Shown one piece after another: positions 59,826 to 64,000 of a DNA stretch of 64,000 nt; positions within the stretch are counted from its first letter, which is position 1; every line of letters begins with the position of its first letter. Both the position numbers and the translations under genes were made by a program. Location of the stretch: assembly GCA_000980705.1 (NCBI GenBank), contig LBCK01000006.1, forward strand, positions 11,185 through 75,184, written 5' to 3'. The notes beneath the pieces were generated by a model that saw only the letters and a list, made by a program, of their open reading frames with translations, ran no database searches and was not told where the DNA came from. The stretch comes from Ruminococcus sp. UNK.MGS-30 (GTDB lineage: Bacteria > Bacillota > Clostridia > Oscillospirales > Ruminococcaceae).

Positions 59826-60616
59826 AGATGAAAGATCGTCTCCGGATTCTTTAACACCCTGTTCTTAAAATACCCTATAACGCAAGTATTCGGTAGTTTT
59901 CTAACAACACTACTAAATGCATTTCCAAGTTTAACACTAATATGCGCATCGGATCCTAATACAACCCTACGTCCTCCAAGCTGAACATATCGATCAATGA
60001 TACTGTATCGAGGCAGCGGTTCGTCAGAAGCATTCATGATGGAAGACGTATTAACTTCAAGAATAATGTCTTTTTTAATCATAGCATTTAATATTTCATC
60101 CATGATAGTATCACTGACGTTCCAATTATCAAAATAACGTCTGGGAAAATCTATATGTGCCATCGCCTGGAACTCGCAGGTCTGAATTGATTTTAACATA
60201 AGATTATAGTATTCATCAATCGCTTTTGATTCCTCTATGTTTTTTGCACCTGGAAAAACAGAGCCATAGCAATGATGAATGCTTCCTAGAATATAATCAA
60301 AAGGCATAGAACTGTAATCCTCGAATTCAGTAGGGAATAGATGTGGCTCGGAGAATTCAATCCCAATCAAAATCTGAATGGAGTTATAAATACGTCTTAG
60401 CCTATTCACTTCATAGAAATATTCTGACACATCAAAATTTGTAGAAGCTTTATTAATTATTCTTCCCACATTTATTTCAGAAGAATTGAAATCTACATGA
60501 TCCGTAAAACAAATAATTGGAATCCCAATCTCTATGGCTTTTATACACTGCTCTTCCATAGATGACTTTCCGTCGGGCGAAAAAGTAGTATGAATATGCA
60601 TATCTGCCAGCCTCAT
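59822..60616 (-). CDS. PHP-domain phosphoesterase (HisK-like)
   Basis: 264 residues from ATG 60616 (RBS GGAGGGA). Metal motifs MHIHTTFSPDGKSS (near 6-19), CFTDHVDF (near 35-43), GIEFSEPH (near 87), SIHHCYGS, MAHIDFPRRY and GSDAHIS near the end, the histidinol-phosphatase HisJ-like PHP pattern. No histidine genes are near. It heads the type I RM operon, so a nucleotide or other phosphoester substrate is possible. Confidence 0.85.
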   Translation of the reverse strand: MRLADMHIHTTFSPDGKSSMEEQCIKAIEIGIPIICFTDHVDFNSSEINVGRIINKASTNFDVSEYFYEVNRLRRIYNSIQILIGIEFSEPHLFPTEFEDYSSMPFDYILGSIHHCYGSVFPGAKNIEESKAIDEYYNLMLKSIQTCEFQAMAHIDFPRRYFDNWNVSDTIMDEILNAMIKKDIILEVNTSSIMNASDEPLPRYSIIDRYVQLGGRRVVLGSDAHISVKLGNAFSSVVRKLPNTCVIGYFKNRVLKNPETIFHL

Positions 60617-60854
60617 ATTATCCCTCCACATAAAATAATATGGTTATTCCTTTTATACACAAAAATAATTGCATTATATTGTCATTGTAGAGACACACCT
60701 ACTGCCGTGCAAAGGAAAGACAGTACACCCACCTTTCATGTTATGGTTAGCACGGGCGCATACATAGGTGCGTCCGTGCGTCATAGTATTATGGTGAGCG
60801 CAAACGATAACCATTAAAAGAATAGTCAACAATGGTTAGAGGGATAATTCATCA
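60617..60854. other. Intergenic region before the defence operon
   Basis: No gene. An imperfect long hairpin (GCACGGGCGCA/TGCGTCCGTGC, 60,750-60,781) and, on the minus strand, a TATAAT near 60,679 that could start the PHP-hsdMSR transcript. The -35 box is weak. Confidence 0.45.
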
Positions 60855-61988
60855 TTAGTTTTTCTTACGTTTCCTTTTGGCTTTATGTTTTGCAAAAGGG
60901 TGACGTTTTTCTTTTCTTATCCCTCTTGTTGTATCAGCTTTATTGTCAGAAAGCTTGTGTATCACAGGCGACATCTTTTCAGGTGAATCAGACGTAGGAG
61001 CGTCGTTCCCTTTATTATAATCACTTACTAATTGACCACAGGCAGCTTTTATTCTATTACCTCTTGATTCCCGAAGTTTTACTTCCAAGCCAGCCTCCTC
61101 TAGTCTAATCTTAAATGCAACCAATTGTTGCTTGTTAGGACGTTTGATTCTCTTACAGGCAGTTTCATTATATTGTAAAAGATTAATCAGTACATTTTTT
61201 CCTCTAAACCATTTACCAAGTTGTCTTACGTCTGAAGCCCTATCATTAATTCCAGGAGCGAGCAGATATGCAATGGTAATCTTTCTGTTATGTCGTTCAG
61301 AATAGGAAAGCGCAGCTTCGACAACACTATGAATGCTATTGGATTTCATGTGCGGCATAATCATGTTTCTAGTTGCTTGATCCGTTGCGTGAAGAGAGAG
61401 TGTAAACTGAATCTTTAAATGCTCCTCTCTCAGTCGCTTCAACTGTTCAACTGGTCCAACAGTCGATACATTTATGCCATCTGTAGGAAAATTAAGTCCA
61501 TTGCGATCACGAAGTATATGAATACTTTTAATCAGATTATCATAATTAAAGAGAGGTTCTCCCATCCCCATAAAAACGATTCTGTTGACACGTTCTTTCA
61601 AAAGAACGATTTGCTGAACTATTTCAGCTGGTGAAAGATTGCGAATAAATCCATTTTTTCCTGATGCACAGAAAATACACCCCACCGGACAACCGACCAT
61701 AGTGCTAACGCATACCGTATTGCCAGTCCTTCTTTTAATGCATACTGTTTCAATGCAGTAGCCATCTTGTAATTCAAAAGCATACTTTGTAGTATCTCCC
61801 CCTACATATATGTCTTTTATAGTCATAGTTTGATTTTTAGGACTTACGCCATTTTTATACAAGGTTTTGAATAAAGACTTAGCTCGTTCTTCTCCCATAC
61901 ATTTGGCTACTTCATCAAAAGTATAATTGTACGGATTGCCCTGAATCATTTCTAATGTAGGAGGGCCCATTTTCTCTTTATTTGCCAT
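60855..61988 (-). CDS. Cfr/RlmN-like radical SAM rRNA methyltransferase
   Basis: 377 residues from ATG 61988 (RBS GAGGAAAGG). Iron-sulfur motif C100-x3-C104-x2-C107 (GCPVGCIFCASG), FMGMGEPLFNYDN, STVGPVEQLKRL, FTLSLHATDQ, and the conserved C-terminal Cys in IKAACGQL, which forms the mixed disulfide/methyl cycle in RlmN and Cfr. RlmN methylates C2 of A2503 in 23S rRNA; Cfr methylates C8 and gives multidrug resistance. Which activity applies is not clear. The Lys/Arg tail (KHKAKRKRKKN) is unusual and may bind RNA. A leader peptide and promoter lie upstream. Confidence 0.82.
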   Translation of the reverse strand: MANKEKMGPPTLEMIQGNPYNYTFDEVAKCMGEERAKSLFKTLYKNGVSPKNQTMTIKDIYVGGDTTKYAFELQDGYCIETVCIKRRTGNTVCVSTMVGCPVGCIFCASGKNGFIRNLSPAEIVQQIVLLKERVNRIVFMGMGEPLFNYDNLIKSIHILRDRNGLNFPTDGINVSTVGPVEQLKRLREEHLKIQFTLSLHATDQATRNMIMPHMKSNSIHSVVEAALSYSERHNRKITIAYLLAPGINDRASDVRQLGKWFRGKNVLINLLQYNETACKRIKRPNKQQLVAFKIRLEEAGLEVKLRESRGNRIKAACGQLVSDYNKGNDAPTSDSPEKMSPVIHKLSDNKADTTRGIRKEKRHPFAKHKAKRKRKKN

Positions 61989-62048
61989 GATAATTCCTTT
62001 CCTCGCATTGTATTTAAGTAATATTTTACACAAGCCAACTTGTGTGGA

Positions 62049-62087
62049 TTATAACTTGAAAACATCAAAAGGGTACACAAACCCCAT
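62049..62087 (-). CDS. 12-codon leader peptide upstream of the Cfr/RlmN-like gene
   Basis: Minus strand ATG 62087 to TAA 62049, MGFVYPFDVFKL. The ATG is only 7 nt downstream of the -10 box, so the transcript should begin at or very near it (leaderless start). A hairpin (ACACAAG/CTTGTGT, 62,028-62,045) lies between this frame and the methyltransferase RBS. The layout is that of a drug- or ribosome-sensing attenuator. Confidence 0.6.
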   Translation of the reverse strand: MGFVYPFDVFKL

Positions 62088-62094
62088 TGTATAT

Positions 62095-62122
62095 ATTATA
62101 CATCTTTTTTTCTTTCTGTCAA
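62095..62122 (-). promoter_or_regulatory. Promoter of the Cfr/RlmN-like gene
   Basis: TTGACA (62122-62117), 16-bp spacer, TATAAT (62100-62095). A long hairpin (TGCATCCCAATAA/TTATTGGGATGCA, 62,132-62,179) just upstream probably ends the preceding transcript. Confidence 0.75.
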
Positions 62123-62207
62123 GATAGAAATTGCATCCCAATAATGTGAATTATATCATTTTTCACTTATTGGGATGCATACTTACTTAGAATAATCTTA
62201 TAGTTGC

Positions 62208-62744
62208 TTATTCAATTCCTTGCTTCTTGCTCCTGCCCTTTGTCTGGTCCTTCGGCGTTTTTGGCTTTTTGCCGAGCCTTGCGGCATCACGCTTCATCTT
62301 CGCCCTCTCAAAGTAGCAAGTCTTTTCACGCTTCGGAGCGTTCTTCTTTGCTTCGATAGCCGCCTGATTCAGCTCATCAGTTACGACTTTCAGCCTTTGC
62401 TCCTTAGTATCAAGCTCCTCCTGCTGGGGGAACGGCTCTGCTACGATCTTCTGCGCTTCTGCGTGGTCAAGCCTGAGCTTTGCGAGGTTATCCTGCGTTC
62501 TCTCGATTCTGCCGTCGATGTTGTAGAGGGCAGCTTCAAGACGATTCAAGTTGTGGGCAAAACTCTCGATCAGCTTCGTGGTATGTGAAGTGGCACCTTG
62601 CAGGCCAGCCGACATACCGCCGCCTATCATGTTGCTGTTTACTGTAACGCTCAGGTCAAAGCCCTGGAACGAGCCGACTTTCACGGGAGTATCGGCATAT
62701 TTGATAGCCAACACAGCATCTTCAAGAGCCTTATGATTGTCCAT
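62208..62744 (-). CDS. C-terminal tail fragment of an ICE helicase-type protein
   Basis: 178 residues from ATG 62744 (RBS GGGAGG). VGSFQGFDLSV, then a coiled coil with LNRLEAALYNIDGRIERTQDNLAKL and EPFPQQEELDTKEQRL, is the characteristic end of the very large SNF2/methylase-helicase proteins of Tn1549-like ICEs. The helicase motifs are missing. It may be a remnant or a separately made domain, since it has its own RBS. The end is highly basic (KKPKTPKDQTKGRSKK). Confidence 0.65.
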   Translation of the reverse strand: MDNHKALEDAVLAIKYADTPVKVGSFQGFDLSVTVNSNMIGGGMSAGLQGATSHTTKLIESFAHNLNRLEAALYNIDGRIERTQDNLAKLRLDHAEAQKIVAEPFPQQEELDTKEQRLKVVTDELNQAAIEAKKNAPKREKTCYFERAKMKRDAARLGKKPKTPKDQTKGRSKKQGIE

Positions 62745-62762
62745 TTCCATTCCTCCCTCAGC

Positions 62763-63053
62763 TTATCTGCCGTACACAAATTCCATGTTCGCTATGTACA
62801 GCTTATTTACCGCATAAACACAGCCATACGGCTTATCCACTTTCAGGAGAAACTTTCTGCCGTTCAGCTCAGATACAGCATTTTTGATCTCATCACGGGT
62901 GAACTTCGACAGCTCATCGTGGTCACACAGTTCATCGACAGTGGAATAATCCTTTTCGACCTTGTTGAGCATTACGGTAAGAACCGGAACACAAGCCTTA
63001 GCATCGAAGTTGTAGTTTACCCTCGGTAAGCTGATTCTTGTAGGGTTTGGCAT
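62763..63053 (-). CDS. Small hypothetical protein, winged-helix-like
   Basis: 96 residues from ATG 63053 (RBS AGGAGG). YSTVDELCDHDELSKFTRDEIKNAVSELNGRKFLL has the helix order of a winged helix. 19 bp before the helicase-tail gene, so co-transcribed. Longer in-frame starts lack an RBS. A hairpin (ATCGCTCCTCA/TGAGAAGCGAT, 63,091-63,116) lies in its leader. Confidence 0.6.
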   Translation of the reverse strand: MPNPTRISLPRVNYNFDAKACVPVLTVMLNKVEKDYSTVDELCDHDELSKFTRDEIKNAVSELNGRKFLLKVDKPYGCVYAVNKLYIANMEFVYGR

Positions 63054-63199
63054 AGAAAAACCTCCTTGACATAGTTCATCTGAAATAAAAAATCGCTCCT
63101 CATTGCTGAGAAGCGATGTACGGTATTCAATTTTGGGCATAAAAATAGCGGACAGCGCTTCTGTTATGAAACACCGTCCGCTTTTGTCCATTATCCAGT

Positions 63200-64000
63200 T
63201 TGATTTGTCAACAGGCTTTCTACCGTTTTAAGGCTGTTTTCGGCTTCTACCAAGTTTCTACCAACTTTTATCCAGTTGGTTTTCTACCGAGTTTCTACCA
63301 GAATTCTTCAAAATGCTTGTATTTTCAGAACAGCGCTGTTACACTGTTTTTGGGCTTTCTACCACCAAAAAGCCCCATGGAATCGGAGTTTTAGTGTGAC
63401 TCAGTGTGACACGGTGGTACTCAGTGTGAAATTGGTTTGGTAATACCATATAAAGCACATCCCTGTGCATTATATCTACCTTAATTGGTTTTCCAAGTGA
63501 AGTATACCACACTCGTGGTCAAATGACCACCCATATATACGAGAATTTGGCCGTTTTACTGCGTACGTGCGTACCAACCTTCCGTACGCACGTACGCAGC
63601 GATTCGCCCGAAACGCCCCTATATAACCGTTTCCCCTCGGAGAGCCCACTACACTTTGCAGGCCGCAGGGCTGAAAGTGTCATAGTGGGTTATTACACTT
63701 CCGCAGAAGTGCATTTCCCTCGCCGCAGACAGCCCGGTGCACCTTTGTGAGAGCTTTCTGTGCGGCGAATCCTCATCGCCCACAGGCGATATGAGCAGGG
63801 ATTCCAAAGGGGCGCAGCACCCTTGGCACACGACTTTGGTACAAAGTCTAGTGTGTTACACCTTTCCAGAGATGTACACGTTCCTGAAATGCAAAAAGCC
63901 CCATACCCAACACCTTGACGGTGCGGCCATGGGACTTGATGCTTCCTCGGCCTAGCCGGGTACTCGTAACCAATCCTGACAGGCAGTTGCCGTGTCATTT
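63200..64000. other. Repeat-rich noncoding region (possible origin or element end)
   Basis: No supported gene. It contains six TTCTACC words at 63,218-63,363, three AGTGTGA words at 63,393, 63,403 and 63,423 (10 and 20 bp apart), and a perfect 16-bp-arm palindrome CTGCGTACGTGCGTAC (63,559-63,574 with complement 63,584-63,599). Small hairpins CACTTC/GAAGTG and ATCGCC/GGCGAT follow. Such a set fits an origin or element end. Confidence 0.5.

Noticed and set aside
63523..63750. 75-codon frame on the plus strand
   Set aside because: It runs through the perfect GTAC palindrome and has no RBS; more likely noncoding.
1..64000. CRISPR arrays, rRNA genes
   Set aside because: No regularly spaced identical repeats with unique spacers and no rRNA sequence were seen. 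Cas genes are also absent.

Overview
The window looks like a chromosome segment of a cellulose-degrading, spore-forming Firmicute of the Ruminococcus type. Three secreted carbohydrate-active enzymes (GH44, a CE3-type esterase and GH9) end in type I dockerins after Thr/Ser-rich linkers, as in the cellulosome-forming ruminococci. Sporulation is shown by SpoIIP and an alpha/beta-type small acid-soluble spore protein. Promoters are textbook sigma-A type, often TTGAC(A/T), 17 bp, TATAAT. Species cannot be fixed from the sequence alone.

Region 1 (1-15,700) is host chromosome: a GH44 enzyme running off the left edge, a lipoprotein SGNH esterase, a CE3-dockerin esterase, a HAD phosphatase, a radical SAM protein, a methyltransferase, tRNA-Arg(CCG), SpoIIP, a polysaccharide deacetylase, an O-antigen-ligase-like membrane protein, a MITE-like repeat, and a GntR-regulated ABC transporter operon. 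Region 2 (about 15,700-20,370) is a graveyard of small integrative elements in a tRNA-Ser locus: an integrase tail, an IS3-family element, a sigma-like gene, and excisionase and integrase genes that are both frameshifted. An intact tRNA-Ser(CGA) and separated pieces of a second tRNA-Ser lie around them. Region 3 (20,370-30,400) is host again: a Thr-rich membrane-anchored protein, two alpha/beta hydrolases, GH9-CBM3-dockerin, GtrA, a beta-CASP hydrolase, a nitroreductase, SASP and tRNA-Leu(TAA).

Region 4 (about 30,400 to the right edge) is a large mobile island next to tRNA-Leu. Its core is a tyrosine integrase, excisionase, sigma-like and XRE genes, a MOBP-type relaxase with its MobC-like partner and a probable oriT, SSB, ParA and ParB. 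No type IV secretion genes are visible. The island is therefore either mobilizable, a degraded ICE, or continues beyond the window; a leftover helicase tail at 62.2-62.7 kb favours decay from an ICE. An IS150-like element has split a small element gene, with a clean 3-bp duplication.

The main cargo is a ten-gene minus-strand run (60,616 to 48,532): PHP-family phosphoesterase, SseB-like protein, HsdM, a small membrane protein, HsdS, a zinc-ribbon protein with a HEPN-like RX4H motif, a TIR-domain protein, HsdR, a DUF262/HNH (GmrSD-like) protein and a small unknown. Most junctions overlap or are very short. The run reads as a type I restriction-modification system with a TIR/HEPN-like abortive module built in. 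Beside it are a Cfr/RlmN-like radical SAM enzyme behind an apparently leaderless 12-codon leader peptide, a NYN-domain nuclease-like gene, a WYL regulator and a DEDDh exonuclease. A 27-bp palindromic sequence occurs inside parB and again at 48.4 kb.
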